64,000 nucleotides of DNA from Halapricum desulfuricans (GCF_017094505.1 NZ_CP064787.1:2108001-2172000), one strand, 5' to 3'; positions 18,008 to 27,276 are shown, counted from the first letter of the stretch. Translations and numbers: made by a program. Notes: generated by a model not told the origin, from the sequence alone.

Positions 18008-19170
18008 TCTGCCACCTCCAGGACGTGGACGACCGCAGAAGCGACCGTCCCACCGGCGTTGTGGGTCAGGCCGACCTCGGCGTCCTCGACGGCGTCGCTG
18101 TTGACGTGGTCGCCGCGGAACAGTTTGGTCATCTCGCTGATCTGGGCGACGCCGGTCGCGCCGACCGGGTGGCCCTTGGCCTTGAGTCCGCCGGAGAGGT
18201 TGACCGGCAACTCGCCGTCGGCGGTCGTCTCGCCCTCGCGGGCGGCGGTGATCCCCTCCCCTTCCTCGTAGAAGCCCAGCCCCTCGATCGCGAGCACTTC
18301 AGCGATCGTGAAGCAGTCGTGGACCTCCAGGAAGTCGACGTCGTCCTTGCTGATGCCGGCGTCCTCGTAGGCTCGCCGGCCCGCGTCCTCGGTCGCGGGC
18401 GTCCGGACCATCGACTCGCGCTCTGCCAGCGCGAGGTTGTCGGTCCCCTGACCGGTGCCGGTGATCGCGACGGGCGTCTCCAGTCCGTGTTCCTCGGCGT
18501 ACGCCTCGCTAACCAGCACCGTCGCGGCCGCGCCGTCGGTGATCGGCGAGGAGTCGAACAGCCCCATCGGCAACGCGACCGGCGGGGCGTCGAGTACCTT
18601 CTCGACGGAGATCTCGGTCTGATACTGTGCGAGCGGGTTGTTCGCGGCGTTGGCGTGGTTCTTGACGGCGACGTGAGCCAGGTCCTCGCGGTCGCCGCCG
18701 TGGACGGCGAAGTACCGCTGGGCCATCAGCGCGTACGCCCCGGGGAAGGTGATCCCCTGACGGATCTCCCAGAGGTCGTCGGCCGCGACCGACAGGCCGC
18801 CGGTCGCGCCGGTCGTGCCCATGTTGTGCATGCGCTCGACGCCGCCGACCAGCACTACGTCGGCCTCGCCGTTGCGGACGTCCTTGACCGCCTGGCGGAC
18901 GGCCATCCCGCCCGAGGCACAGGCGCTCTCGATCCGTGTGGCCGGCGCGTCGATCCCGACGGCCTTGGCCATCAGCGGACCCATGTGGCCCTGGTTTTCC
19001 GAGAGTTCGCCCATGAAGTTACCGACGTACAGCGCGTCGATCTCCTCGCGGTCGATCCCGGCGTCTTCGATAGCGGTGCCGCCGGCTTCCCCGAAGAGGT
19101 CGCGACCGGTCCGCTCGGGGTACTCCCCGAACTCGGTCATGCCGACCCCCGCGATGTGTGCGGATGCCAT
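18004..19170 (-). CDS. Thiolase family protein (acetyl-CoA C-acetyltransferase type)
   Basis: 388 residues. The catalytic Cys84 sits in ESACASGGMAV and the basic His in GGLKAKGHPVGATG; HDCFTIAEV provides the second active-site His (the NEAF position of bacterial thiolases is replaced by HDCF, as in archaeal and SCP2-like thiolases). Expected reaction: reversible condensation of two acetyl-CoA, feeding the mevalonate pathway or beta-ketoacyl metabolism. First gene of an operon with DUF35 and possibly the SDR. Confidence 0.88.
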   Translation of the reverse strand: MASAHIAGVGMTEFGEYPERTGRDLFGEAGGTAIEDAGIDREEIDALYVGNFMGELSENQGHMGPLMAKAVGIDAPATRIESACASGGMAVRQAVKDVRNGEADVVLVGGVERMHNMGTTGATGGLSVAADDLWEIRQGITFPGAYALMAQRYFAVHGGDREDLAHVAVKNHANAANNPLAQYQTEISVEKVLDAPPVALPMGLFDSSPITDGAAATVLVSEAYAEEHGLETPVAITGTGQGTDNLALAERESMVRTPATEDAGRRAYEDAGISKDDVDFLEVHDCFTIAEVLAIEGLGFYEEGEGITAAREGETTADGELPVNLSGGLKAKGHPVGATGVAQISEMTKLFRGDHVNSDAVEDAEVGLTHNAGGTVASAVVHVLEVAE

Positions 19171-19248
19171 GTGAATCCTCCGTGTAATGGCAGGGCCTAC
19201 CCAGTGATATAACTTCAGTTATTTTGTGTCCTTCCGACGGCGACACCG

Positions 19249-19812
19249 CTAGACCGGAAGGGCGTACAGAAGCAGGTAGACGACGATGCCGAGCGCGAAC
19301 GAAACCAGCCATAGACTGGCGGCGACGCGCCCGACCCGCGGGTGGGGCGTCTCGCCGAGTTCGGACGGCGCGTGCGTGAGCGCGAGCAGGAGTACGTAGT
19401 ACACCAGCGGCAGACAGACGATCGCCAGCAGCATGTGGATCCCGAGCACGGGGTAATAGACCCACAGTTTCAGCGCCTGCGGTCCGTCGAACGGGGTCGG
19501 CCCTTCGATCGCGACCCGGAGGAGGTACAGCCCGAGGAAGGACAGAAAGAGCACGACGCTCGCGACCATTGCCCGTCGGTGGTCCGTCAGCCGTCCGTCG
19601 CGGATCGAGCGCCAGCCGTAGGTGATCGTCCCAATCGCCAGTGCGCTGATGAGGGCGTTCGCGTGCGGGATCGCGCTGAGAACGGTCTCCGGGAGCGCCG
19701 GCAACAGCGCTTCGGGAACGAGCTGCCTGACGGCCGCGACGACGACGAACAGCGAGACGATCGTCAACAGGACAGTCACCAGCAGGACGTGACGGCGAAG
19801 CGTTGCTCGCAT
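19249..19812 (-). CDS. DUF420 family membrane protein
   Basis: 187 residues with five membrane helices. Conserved features of DUF420 are visible: PHANALISALAIGTITYGW, HRRAMVASVVLF and GIHMLLAIVCLPLVYY, with His residues in the membrane segments. DUF420 proteins are related to CtaM-type factors and are often encoded with heme-copper oxidase genes, so a role in oxidase maturation is likely. Here the gene stands alone. Confidence 0.83.
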   Translation of the reverse strand: MRATLRRHVLLVTVLLTIVSLFVVVAAVRQLVPEALLPALPETVLSAIPHANALISALAIGTITYGWRSIRDGRLTDHRRAMVASVVLFLSFLGLYLLRVAIEGPTPFDGPQALKLWVYYPVLGIHMLLAIVCLPLVYYVLLLALTHAPSELGETPHPRVGRVAASLWLVSFALGIVVYLLLYALPV

Positions 19813-19936
19813 CGGTCCGCTGTTGGGAGGGCAACTCGTAAGTCCATTCCGGATCGGGAAGTCCGGAAGTACAGGACATCCGTACGAACGTCTGAAGGCC
19901 GTCGTCTTGCGCCTTCTCAGTCAATCTCCGCCAGTG

Positions 19937-20173
19937 TCAGTACCGGATCAGATCGTTTTCGAGGTATCTCGGCTTCGTCGCGAGATGATATCCGAGACTT
20001 GCGACGTGGACCAACAGCCCGAAGATGCCGACGAGGCCGACCGTGTTGCCGCCGTAATCGACGGTTTCCAGGAGATGTGGGGTGAGAATCGGGTTGACGC
20101 CGAGGACGAACGCGACGAGCCCGCCGTAGATGTCGGGGATCGAGAGTGCCCCAACAATCTCAAAACCCGGGCG
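19937..20173 (-). pseudogene. Fragment of a small membrane protein
   Basis: A frame of 78 codons without a usable start codon ends at TGA 19937-19939. It reads GALSIPDIYGGLVAFVLGV, then a polar stretch and VGLVGIFGLLVHVASLGYH, i.e. two good membrane helices. An in-frame TGA lies directly before it (20174-20176); the same frame can be traced on to an ATG at about 20274, but that part looks non-coding. Probably the 3' remnant of a decayed gene. The rest of the 19813-20324 gap holds only the promoter of the next gene. Confidence 0.4.
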
Positions 20174-20294
20174 TCAGAGTGGACGGCTACCAGCCTCTCC
20201 CAGAACGACTGTCTCATGGAATACGCTGGTTTCTCTTTGGACTGGACGATGGAAAACAGCCGTGGCTATCAGATGCGGGAAACGTCTCATAACC

Positions 20295-20302
20295 GATTTA
20301 AT
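20295..20302 (+). promoter_or_regulatory. TATA box of the first GH13 gene
   Basis: gatttaat ends 22 bases before the ATG at 20325, the right distance for a leaderless transcript starting at or next to the start codon. Confidence 0.55.
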
Positions 20303-20324
20303 CCGTCGGTGAGTCGTCTCTGGC

Positions 20325-22025
20325 ATGTGCGCGTCAGACGCTGGAACGATCGGCGACGGCGAACCGGCCTGGTGGAAAGAAGCCGTCGTCTACGAGATCT
20401 ACCCACAGAGTTTCAACGACAGTGACGGCGACGGAATCGGTGACATTCCCGGAATCATCGAGAAGGCGGACTATCTCGACGAGCTGGGGATCGATGTCGT
20501 CTGGCTGACCCCGCCGTACGACTCCCCGCATGCGGACAACGGCTACGACGTCCGCGATTACCGTTCGATCCTCGAGGAGTTCGGCGACATGGACGACTTC
20601 GAGCGACTGCTCGAGGCGCTGCACGACCGGGACATTCGGCTGATTCTCGATATGGTCCTCAACCACACGTCAGACGAACACGAGTGGTTCGAAAAGTCCC
20701 GACGCGAGGAAGACGGCTACGAGGACTACTACCACTGGGTCGAGGGCGATCCAGAGGAGCCGCCGAACAACTGGACCTCCGGATTCGGCGGGTCAGCATG
20801 GAGTTACGACGAGACCCGCGAGGCGTGGTATCTGCACCTCTTTCACGAGAAACAGCCCGACCTGAACTGGCGCAACCCCGACGTTCGCCGGGAAATGTAC
20901 GATGTCGTCGAGTTCTGGCTGGAGAAAGGTATCGACGGCTTCCGCTTCGACGTGTTCAACGTCATGTCCAAGCCGGCAGGCTACCCAGACGGTGACCCCG
21001 ACGATGGCTGGGTGGGGATGGAACACTTCGCGGACGGCCCCCGCATCCACGAGTATATCGGCGGCCTCTACGACGAGGTGCTCTCGAACTACGACGTGAT
21101 GACCGTCGGAGAGGGGATGGACATCACGCCACGAGAAGCCAAGCGATACTGCGGCCCCTCCGGTGACGGGCTGAACATGGTGTATCATTACGACCACACG
21201 CTGGTCGATCACGGTGACGGCGGCTGGTGGGACATCGTCGACTGGGAGGTCCCGGAGATCCGGGACGCGCTGACGGAGTGGGTCCGCCAGCTGGAAGTGA
21301 CCGACGCCTGGAACACCGTCTATCTCGGCACGCACGACACGCCGCGGATCGCCTCGCGGTTCGGCAACGACGACCGCTATCACTACGAATCAGCGACGAT
21401 GCTCGGGACGCTCCTGTTGACGTTCCCGGCGACGCCGTTCTGTTTCCAGGGCGACGAGATCGGCATGACCAACTACCCGTGGTCCTCGCGCGAAGAGATG
21501 CGCGACGCCGACGCCACGAACCGCGTCGAGATAGCCTTCGAGGAGGGTCGCGCCGAGGACTTCACGGACGTCCAGGACGCCGTCCGCTATCGCTCGCGGG
21601 ACAACGCCCGCACGCCGGTCCAGTGGTCCGACGACCGCAACGGTGGGTTCACCGACGGTGAGCCCTGGATCCCGGTCAATCCGAACAGCAGAGAGATCAA
21701 CGTCGCCGACCAGCGAGACCGCGCCGAGTCCGTCCTCTCGTACTATCGGGACCTGATCGAGTTGCGCCACGACGAGGACACGCTGGTCTACGGCGTCTAC
21801 GACCTGCTCGCCGAGGATCACCCGCGCGTGTGGGCGTTCGAGCGGACGCTCGACGACGAGACGCTGCTGGTTGCGCTCAACTGGGCTGGCCGCACGTCCC
21901 GAGTCGACCTTTCCGATAGCGGGGCCGTCCAGTCGGTGCTGGCCTGCAACTACGACGATCCCGGGACTGAACTGGGGTCGCTAGCGCTGCGACCCTACGA
22001 GGCGCGAGTATACCGGCTGGAGTAG
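20325..22025 (+). CDS. GH13 alpha-glucosidase (oligo-1,6-glucosidase type), copy 1
   Basis: 566 residues from ATG 20325. GH13 regions: DMVLNHTSDEHEWF (I), GFRFDVFNV with nucleophile Asp209 (II), VMTVGEGMD with acid/base Glu263 (III) and GTHDTPRIAS with Asp338 (IV); QPDLNWRNPDVR is typical of the GH13 oligo-1,6-glucosidase/alpha-glucosidase group. No signal peptide, so it acts inside the cell on imported maltose- or isomaltose-type sugars. In region IV the usual Asn before His-Asp is Thr (THD instead of NHD), which may shift specificity. The next gene is a close paralogue, a tandem duplication. A GfcR-like regulator follows. Confidence 0.92.
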   Translation: MCASDAGTIGDGEPAWWKEAVVYEIYPQSFNDSDGDGIGDIPGIIEKADYLDELGIDVVWLTPPYDSPHADNGYDVRDYRSILEEFGDMDDFERLLEALHDRDIRLILDMVLNHTSDEHEWFEKSRREEDGYEDYYHWVEGDPEEPPNNWTSGFGGSAWSYDETREAWYLHLFHEKQPDLNWRNPDVRREMYDVVEFWLEKGIDGFRFDVFNVMSKPAGYPDGDPDDGWVGMEHFADGPRIHEYIGGLYDEVLSNYDVMTVGEGMDITPREAKRYCGPSGDGLNMVYHYDHTLVDHGDGGWWDIVDWEVPEIRDALTEWVRQLEVTDAWNTVYLGTHDTPRIASRFGNDDRYHYESATMLGTLLLTFPATPFCFQGDEIGMTNYPWSSREEMRDADATNRVEIAFEEGRAEDFTDVQDAVRYRSRDNARTPVQWSDDRNGGFTDGEPWIPVNPNSREINVADQRDRAESVLSYYRDLIELRHDEDTLVYGVYDLLAEDHPRVWAFERTLDDETLLVALNWAGRTSRVDLSDSGAVQSVLACNYDDPGTELGSLALRPYEARVYRLE

Positions 22026-22078
22026 TGGCGTCCGTCCGTTTGTGTGACTCGCTCCTGTACCTGGGCGATGTGGTAAAC

Positions 22079-22091
22079 TACAAATGTTGTA
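22079..22091 (+). promoter_or_regulatory. Palindrome TACAA-N3-TTGTA in the promoter of GH13 copy 2
   Basis: A perfect 13-base palindrome lies 18 bases before ATG 22109 and overlaps the AT-rich promoter (gtaaactacaaatgttgtaaat). Its position suits an operator that blocks or recruits the basal factors. The nearby GfcR-like protein is a natural candidate to bind it, but no such site is proven here. Confidence 0.5.
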
Positions 22092-22108
22092 AATAGCTAT
22101 CGATAACT

Positions 22109-23788
22109 ATGGGCAACGAAGTCGACGACGTAGCTGAAACCGACCGCGCCTGGTGGAAAGAGGCCGTCGTTTACCAGATCTATCCGCGGAGTTTCAAGGA
22201 TAGTAACGGCGACGGCGTCGGCGACATACCCGGGATTATCGAGAAGGTCGAGTATCTCGACGCGTTGGGGATTGACGTCGTCTGGCTCTGTCCGGTCTAC
22301 GACTCGCCGAACGCGGACAACGGCTACGACATCCGCGACTATCGGTCGATCATGGACGAGATGGGGTCGATGGACGACTGGGAGCGACTGCTCGCGGCGT
22401 TGCACGACCGCGACATAAAACTCGTGATGGATCTCGTCGTCAACCACACCTCAGACGAACACGAGTGGTTCCAGAAGTCCCGTCGGGAAGAGGACGGCTA
22501 CGAGGACTACTACCACTGGGTCGAAGGCGACCCCGATCAGCCACCGAACAACTGGGAGTCGTACTTCGGCGGCCCGGCCTGGAGCTACGACGAGACCCGC
22601 GAGGCGTGGTATCTCCATCTCTTCGACGAGAAACAGCCCGACCTGAACTGGCGCAACCCCGACGTCCGGGCGGACATCTACGAGACAGTCGACTGGTGGC
22701 TACAGAAGGGCATCGACGGGTTCCGCATGGACGTGATCAACCTGCTCTCGAAGCCCGAGGGCTATCCCGACGGCGAGATCGAGGGATATCCGACCGGCCG
22801 CGAGCACTTCGTCGACGGCCCCCGGATCCACGAGTACCTGCGCGAACTCTACGAGGAGACCTACGCGAACTACGACGTGATGACCGTCGGCGAGATGGTC
22901 GATCTCGACGTCGAGACCGCAAACGCGTACCTCGGAGAGGACGGCGACGGCCTCGATATGGTCTTTCACTTCGATCACACGTTCATCGACTTCGGCCCGG
23001 ACGGTCGCTGGGACGTCGGCGAGTGGTCGGTGTCGGACTTCGAGGAGATCTTCACCGAGTGGCAGACCGGGCTCGACGAGACCAGTTGGGACGGGCTCTA
23101 CTGGGAGAACCACGATCAGCCGCGCGTCGTCTCTCGATTCGGTGACGACGAGCAGTATCGCTACGAGTCGGCGACGATGCTCGCGACGCTTTTGTTCGGC
23201 CTGCGGGGAACGCCGTACGTCTATCAGGGTCAGGAGATCGGAATGACCAACGCCGACTTCGAGTCGCTGGAAGCGGTCCGAGACGTCGACACGCGCCGGC
23301 CGATCGAGATCATGCTCGAGGAGGGCGAGATCGACAGTTACCAGCAGATTCGCGACGTCGTCAACTACCGCTCGCGCGATCACGCCCGGACCCCGATGCA
23401 GTGGTCCGACGAGGAAAACGCCGGGTTCACCGACGGCGACCCCTGGATCAAGGTCAACGACAATTACGCCGACATCAACGTCGAATCGGCCCGAAGTGCG
23501 GACAGGTCTGTCTGGTGGTACTACCGCGAGTTGATCGATCTGCGCGGAGACGAAGAGACGCTGGTCTATGGCGAGTACGATCTGCTCGACGTCCCGGACC
23601 CGGTGTACGCGTTCACCCGAACGCTCGGGGACGACGAGTTGCTCGTCGTACTGAACTGGAGCGATCAAGAGCAGTCGTCGTCGCTGTCGGTCGAGGACGG
23701 GACGCTACTGGTCGGGAACTACAGCGGCATCGAGACGACGCTCGGCGAGACGCTTCGGCCGTACGAAGCCCGCATATATCGGCTCTAG
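22109..23788 (+). CDS. GH13 alpha-glucosidase, copy 2
   Basis: 559 residues from ATG 22109. Regions I-IV: DLVVNHTSDEHEWF, GFRMDVINL (nucleophile Asp208), VMTVGEMVD (Glu262) and ENHDQPRVVS (canonical NHD). It shares long identical stretches with the upstream gene (for example the 130s: GYEDYYHWVEGDP and the 160s: DETREAWYLHLF), so the pair arose by duplication. The canonical NHDQPR and FRMD motifs suggest ordinary alpha-1,4 or alpha-1,6-glucosidase activity, while copy 1 has drifted. The own promoter with a palindrome suggests separate control. Confidence 0.93.
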   Translation: MGNEVDDVAETDRAWWKEAVVYQIYPRSFKDSNGDGVGDIPGIIEKVEYLDALGIDVVWLCPVYDSPNADNGYDIRDYRSIMDEMGSMDDWERLLAALHDRDIKLVMDLVVNHTSDEHEWFQKSRREEDGYEDYYHWVEGDPDQPPNNWESYFGGPAWSYDETREAWYLHLFDEKQPDLNWRNPDVRADIYETVDWWLQKGIDGFRMDVINLLSKPEGYPDGEIEGYPTGREHFVDGPRIHEYLRELYEETYANYDVMTVGEMVDLDVETANAYLGEDGDGLDMVFHFDHTFIDFGPDGRWDVGEWSVSDFEEIFTEWQTGLDETSWDGLYWENHDQPRVVSRFGDDEQYRYESATMLATLLFGLRGTPYVYQGQEIGMTNADFESLEAVRDVDTRRPIEIMLEEGEIDSYQQIRDVVNYRSRDHARTPMQWSDEENAGFTDGDPWIKVNDNYADINVESARSADRSVWWYYRELIDLRGDEETLVYGEYDLLDVPDPVYAFTRTLGDDELLVVLNWSDQEQSSSLSVEDGTLLVGNYSGIETTLGETLRPYEARIYRL

Positions 23789-23801
23789 TCGCGATTCGCT
23801 T

Positions 23802-24422
23802 CTAGTCCCGCATCTGGGCAATATCGATCATCGAGTAGATCGGGACGTCGAGGATCTCCTCTTCGCCGTGTTTGTCGGTGAGTACGACAGCGGCTTCGAC
23901 GTCGCCGCCCCGATTGCGGATGTGCTCGATCGTCTCGGTCATCGTTTGACCGGTGTCGATGTTGTCGTCGACAACGTAGCAATCCCGGTCGCGGATCGAC
24001 GCGAAGTTCCGCGAGAACGAACCCGATCCGGCTCCCCCTTCGTCGTTCCACTGGTACTTGCTGGGCAGGTACACGCTGAGGTCGGTGTCCAGCTCCCGAC
24101 TGATGACCGTCGCCAGCGGACCGCCGGACTTGCCGATCCCGACGGTCAGATCGACCGCGTCGCTCTCGTCGCCCAGCAGGTCCGCCATCGCGATCCCGAC
24201 GTGAGTCAGGCGGTTACTGTCGCGGCCGATCGCGCTCCAGTCGACGTGGACGTCCGACGGGCTGCTCGCCCCGGCCCGTTCGTCCGTTCCTTTGCCGCTC
24301 TGATCGACGAGCCAGCTCGCGGTTTCCCGGGAGACGTTCAGCTCGTCGGCGATCTCGCCCTTCGAGAGGCCCCGCTCCGTGAGCTCACCCGCACTGTCGA
24401 TGAGGTCGTCGGTGGACTTCAT
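23802..24422 (-). CDS. gfcR: GfcR-type transcription regulator (HTH plus phosphoribosyltransferase-like domain)
   Basis: 206 residues from ATG 24420-24422. The N-terminus is a helix-turn-helix (LSKGEIADELNVSRETASWLV, about 18-39). The rest is a type I phosphoribosyltransferase fold with the PRPP loop VVDDNIDTGQT (150-160) and a flexible-loop region around YQWNDEGG. Proteins of this build (OrfE/GfcR family) control central sugar metabolism in haloarchaea; GfcR of Haloferax regulates glucose and fructose genes. Here it converges with the GH13 pair, which fits such a role. The ligand is probably a sugar-derived phosphate (inference). Confidence 0.83.
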   Translation of the reverse strand: MKSTDDLIDSAGELTERGLSKGEIADELNVSRETASWLVDQSGKGTDERAGASSPSDVHVDWSAIGRDSNRLTHVGIAMADLLGDESDAVDLTVGIGKSGGPLATVISRELDTDLSVYLPSKYQWNDEGGAGSGSFSRNFASIRDRDCYVVDDNIDTGQTMTETIEHIRNRGGDVEAAVVLTDKHGEEEILDVPIYSMIDIAQMRD

Positions 24423-24447
24423 TCGTCGTCCCGTTCGGTCGCCGGGA

Positions 24448-24463
24448 ATAAAACCACCTGTGG
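24448..24463 (-). promoter_or_regulatory. Promoter of the gfcR-like gene with adjoining 10-bp palindrome
   Basis: On the minus strand ggttttat (24448-24455) is a TATA box about 28 bases before the start codon at 24422. Directly upstream and overlapping it is ccac-ct-gtgg (24454-24463), a perfect palindrome that could be an autoregulatory site. Confidence 0.5.
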
Positions 24464-24493
24464 TCTCGATCCGGCGACCTTCCGAATCCCGAA

Positions 24494-24633
24494 TGTTTTA
24501 ACGACACCGACGGCGACGAGTGGGACGACTTCGAGGGGCCGGGCCAGCGACTCGACTACCTCGATCGGCTGGGTGCCGACGTGATCCGGTTGCTGCCCTT
24601 CGATCCGGGTCCGATCCGAGACAACGGCTACGA
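24494..24633 (+). pseudogene. Remnant of a third GH13 gene (trehalose synthase-like)
   Basis: From 24494 the frame reads CFNDTDGDEWDDFEG, then QRLDYLDRLGADVIRLLPF and IRDNGYD. This is the N-terminal part of a GH13 catalytic domain, and LLPFxPxPxRDNGYD is typical of maltose alpha-D-glucosyltransferase (TreS) rather than of the two neighbours, which have WLTPPYDSP or WLCPVYDSP. There is no start, and similarity stops after NGYD, so this is a relic. The rest of the gap to 25067 shows no convincing gene; at about 24820-24905 a short frame reads EVFSALSNQEI, which faintly recalls a winged-helix regulator. Confidence 0.7.
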
Positions 24634-25067
24634 CTGCGCCTGGGTCCGCGGCGATAGCGAGAGCGAACGCGTCCCGCTCGGCCAGCCCTGGGACAGGGCG
24701 TCGTGCGTCTGTTCCGGGTCAGCCACCCAGTACTGATCGTGACCGTTGCACGTCCCTCCCGGGTCGACCGCATGACAGCGTCCTCGTGAATGGAACAAAC
24801 GATGGATCGGCAGTCGAGCCCCGTGAGGTTTTCAGCGCGCTGTCAAATCAGGAAATCGCTCCAGCGGTCGGTGTGAAACTGCACGCCGAACATCTCTGCA
24901 AAACATAGTTTATAGTATTATGGGCACAAACTGTCACATACGGGGCTGGCAGAGGAGGGCCTCTGACACCAAACTCCTCTGCTCGTCCCCCTGCTCGAGG
25001 TCGCAACCTCTTGTCTCGCGTCCGAAGGACGTCACGGCTCGTCTCTCGCTCGACACCCGTCACAGGA

Positions 25068-26465
25068 TCAGTGCGCGGCATCGACGACTGCCTCGTCGTC
25101 GACGACGAGATTGTACGCCGCTTCGTCGTCGTTCCACAGCACGAGCACGTTCTCGAAGTCGAGCAACGCCCCATAAGGTGCCTCTGCGAGCGGGCGCGTC
25201 AGCGACGAGTCGTCGATCAGCACGGCGAAAACGTCCTCGTTCTCGCTGCCGTCGCCGACCAGAAAGAGCGGGTTCCCCCCCTCCGAGAGGTCGTGACTGA
25301 GCTTGATCGCGACCAGATCGACCCGGTCGGTCACCAGCGACTCGGCCTCCGCAAGCGGCGCGACACGCGAGCGATCCGGCGTGTACTCGATCCGCCGCTC
25401 GCCGTCGGTTCGCAGGATCGAGAAGGCGTATTGCACGTCGACGTTCTCGAACGCGCCGGGGTCGAACCGATCGCCGGCCGACGACTCGAGACGTCGCTGG
25501 AAGGGGGGCACCGCCAGATCGGGCTTGCGGTCGAACGACCAGCAGTCGCCCTCGGGCGTCCGATCGGGCCAGAGCCGGCAGGTCGGCGCGTAAATCGTGT
25601 ACTCGTCCTCGACTGCACGCTCGGTCCGGCGCAGCCCGGTCGCCGTGTTCCTGTCGGCGGGCTCGATCGCCACGAGCGATCCGGACGACGCCAGCGCCGA
25701 CCGATAGCGACGGAGCACCGCCGCCGGGTCGTCGAGTTCGTTCAGGACGTTCGCGAACACCAGCAGATCGAACTCGCTGTCGGGTTCGAAGGCCTCGGCG
25801 CGCTCGCGGTGAACAGTCGGGTGAACGTTCCGGCCGGTCTCTTCCAGCAGGCGCTCGAGCACGTCGGCGTTGTCGCTCGGCTCGACCGCGTGATACTCGA
25901 GGAGGGTGTCGTCAGAGAGCAGATCCGCGACCCCGAGCGCCGGCCCGCCGGTCCCGGCCCCGACGTCGAGCACCCTGAGCGGCGAGGAAAGTTTCCCCTC
26001 ACGGGCCAGTTCGGCGATCACGTACTGGGTGGCCGCGTAGGTGTCGGGAAGGTGGTAGATCGCGTACGCCAGCGCTGTCAGGTCGTCGTATTCGACCGCG
26101 CGCTGTTCGAAGTAGGCGTCTTTCAGCGAGACGAGTCGCTCGCGGAGTCGGTCGCCGCCCGTCCCCTCCGGCCAGCCGGGACCGAACGTCTCGACGAGCA
26201 GGTCCTCCAGCGCCCGGGCATAGCGCTCTGGAAACGCCTCGACGCCGTCGAAATCGACGGAGACGGCCCCCTCGGGCGCGGGGACGAACGTGCCGTCCGG
26301 TCGCTCGATCAGCCCGAGTTCGGGGGCTAACTCACGCAGCGTCGTCCGGACGACGCCGGGGTGGGGCTGGCCCTCGACGTACTCGTAGATCTCCTCGGGA
26401 TCGATGGGACGGACGTTTCGCAGGTACTGGGCGTTCTCGCGGATCGCCCGTCGCTGGTCGCTCAT
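25068..26465 (-). CDS. Rsm22-like putative methyltransferase
   Basis: 465 residues from ATG 26463-26465. The SAM-binding loop VLDVGAGTGGPAL (about 165-177) starts a Rossmann methyltransferase domain, followed by LLVFANVLNELDD and LVAIEPADRNTA; a Cys pair occurs in APTCRLWPDRTPEGDCW. This combination matches the small-subunit ribosomal protein Rsm22 family, linked to mitochondrial and archaeal small-subunit assembly. It overlaps the tyrA gene by four bases and is downstream in the same operon. An upstream extension of the frame crosses tyrA and is rejected. Confidence 0.82.
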   Translation of the reverse strand: MSDQRRAIRENAQYLRNVRPIDPEEIYEYVEGQPHPGVVRTTLRELAPELGLIERPDGTFVPAPEGAVSVDFDGVEAFPERYARALEDLLVETFGPGWPEGTGGDRLRERLVSLKDAYFEQRAVEYDDLTALAYAIYHLPDTYAATQYVIAELAREGKLSSPLRVLDVGAGTGGPALGVADLLSDDTLLEYHAVEPSDNADVLERLLEETGRNVHPTVHRERAEAFEPDSEFDLLVFANVLNELDDPAAVLRRYRSALASSGSLVAIEPADRNTATGLRRTERAVEDEYTIYAPTCRLWPDRTPEGDCWSFDRKPDLAVPPFQRRLESSAGDRFDPGAFENVDVQYAFSILRTDGERRIEYTPDRSRVAPLAEAESLVTDRVDLVAIKLSHDLSEGGNPLFLVGDGSENEDVFAVLIDDSSLTRPLAEAPYGALLDFENVLVLWNDDEAAYNLVVDDEAVVDAAH

Positions 26466-27208
26466 CCGTCGCCCGCCTCCGTGTAGAGCGCCTCGAAGGC
26501 GTCCCTGTCGGCGTCGGCGATCTCGCATGCGGCGTCCGCGACCGCGTGGGCCCCCTCGAAGGTCTCCTGAATGTCGGCGTAGACCCGCGGATCGTTGCCG
26601 GTCACCTGCTCGACGAGATCGAACAGCCCGGCCGATATCGGCGTGTGGAACGGCTGGGGGACCTCGCGGGCGGCCAGCGCGAACGCGAGGACGGCCGCGT
26701 GGGCGCTCGCCTGGACGGTCTCCATCGCCTCGTCGTGAGTCGCGGCGTCAGTTTCGACCCACTCGTTGCCCCGGGCGAGGAGTGCGTTCCGGATCGCGCC
26801 AGTGATCTCGCCGCCGTTCTCGACGACCGCCGCGACGTTGCCGGGAGCGTTGTCGGCGGCGAAAAGCGGGTGGAGGCTGATCCGCTCACACTCGGGGACG
26901 TGCTCGCTCATCGCCGCGAGCGGGCCGGCCATGTAGCCGGCCAGATCGGCCATCGCAGTCGTCGCGTTGTCCGCGAACTCGGCGATGGCCTCCGGCGCGG
27001 CCGGGATCGGGACGGCGATACAGACGAGCTCGAACCGTTCGTCGATCTCCAGCGGGACCGCGCGGGCGTCCAGCGCGTCAGCGGTCGCGTCGGCGACGGC
27101 CGGGTCGGCGTCGGCGACGGCGAGATCGACCGGCGCGTCGAGACCGTCGCGGACGACCCTCCCGAACCACCGCCCCATCTCACCGGCTCCGACGACGAGA
27201 ACGTTCAT
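26462..27208 (-). CDS. tyrA: Prephenate dehydrogenase
   Basis: 248 residues from ATG 27206-27208. A Rossmann motif VVGAGEMGRWFG (4-15), VCIAVPIPAAPEAIAEF, and the TyrA-specific ERISLHPLFAADN with its conserved His are seen, followed by the helical dimerisation domain (TPISAGLFDLVEQVTGNDPRVYADIQ). Converts prephenate to 4-hydroxyphenylpyruvate in tyrosine synthesis. No chorismate mutase or ACT domain is attached. Overlaps the Rsm22-like gene by four bases; the pairing has no evident metabolic logic. Confidence 0.88.
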   Translation of the reverse strand: MNVLVVGAGEMGRWFGRVVRDGLDAPVDLAVADADPAVADATADALDARAVPLEIDERFELVCIAVPIPAAPEAIAEFADNATTAMADLAGYMAGPLAAMSEHVPECERISLHPLFAADNAPGNVAAVVENGGEITGAIRNALLARGNEWVETDAATHDEAMETVQASAHAAVLAFALAAREVPQPFHTPISAGLFDLVEQVTGNDPRVYADIQETFEGAHAVADAACEIADADRDAFEALYTEAGDG

Positions 27209-27276
27209 CGGAAAGTGGTTCCCGTTCGGCGATCAAAAGCAGTTCGGTCGTCGGACCGCGGCGATCACCGTGTTTT

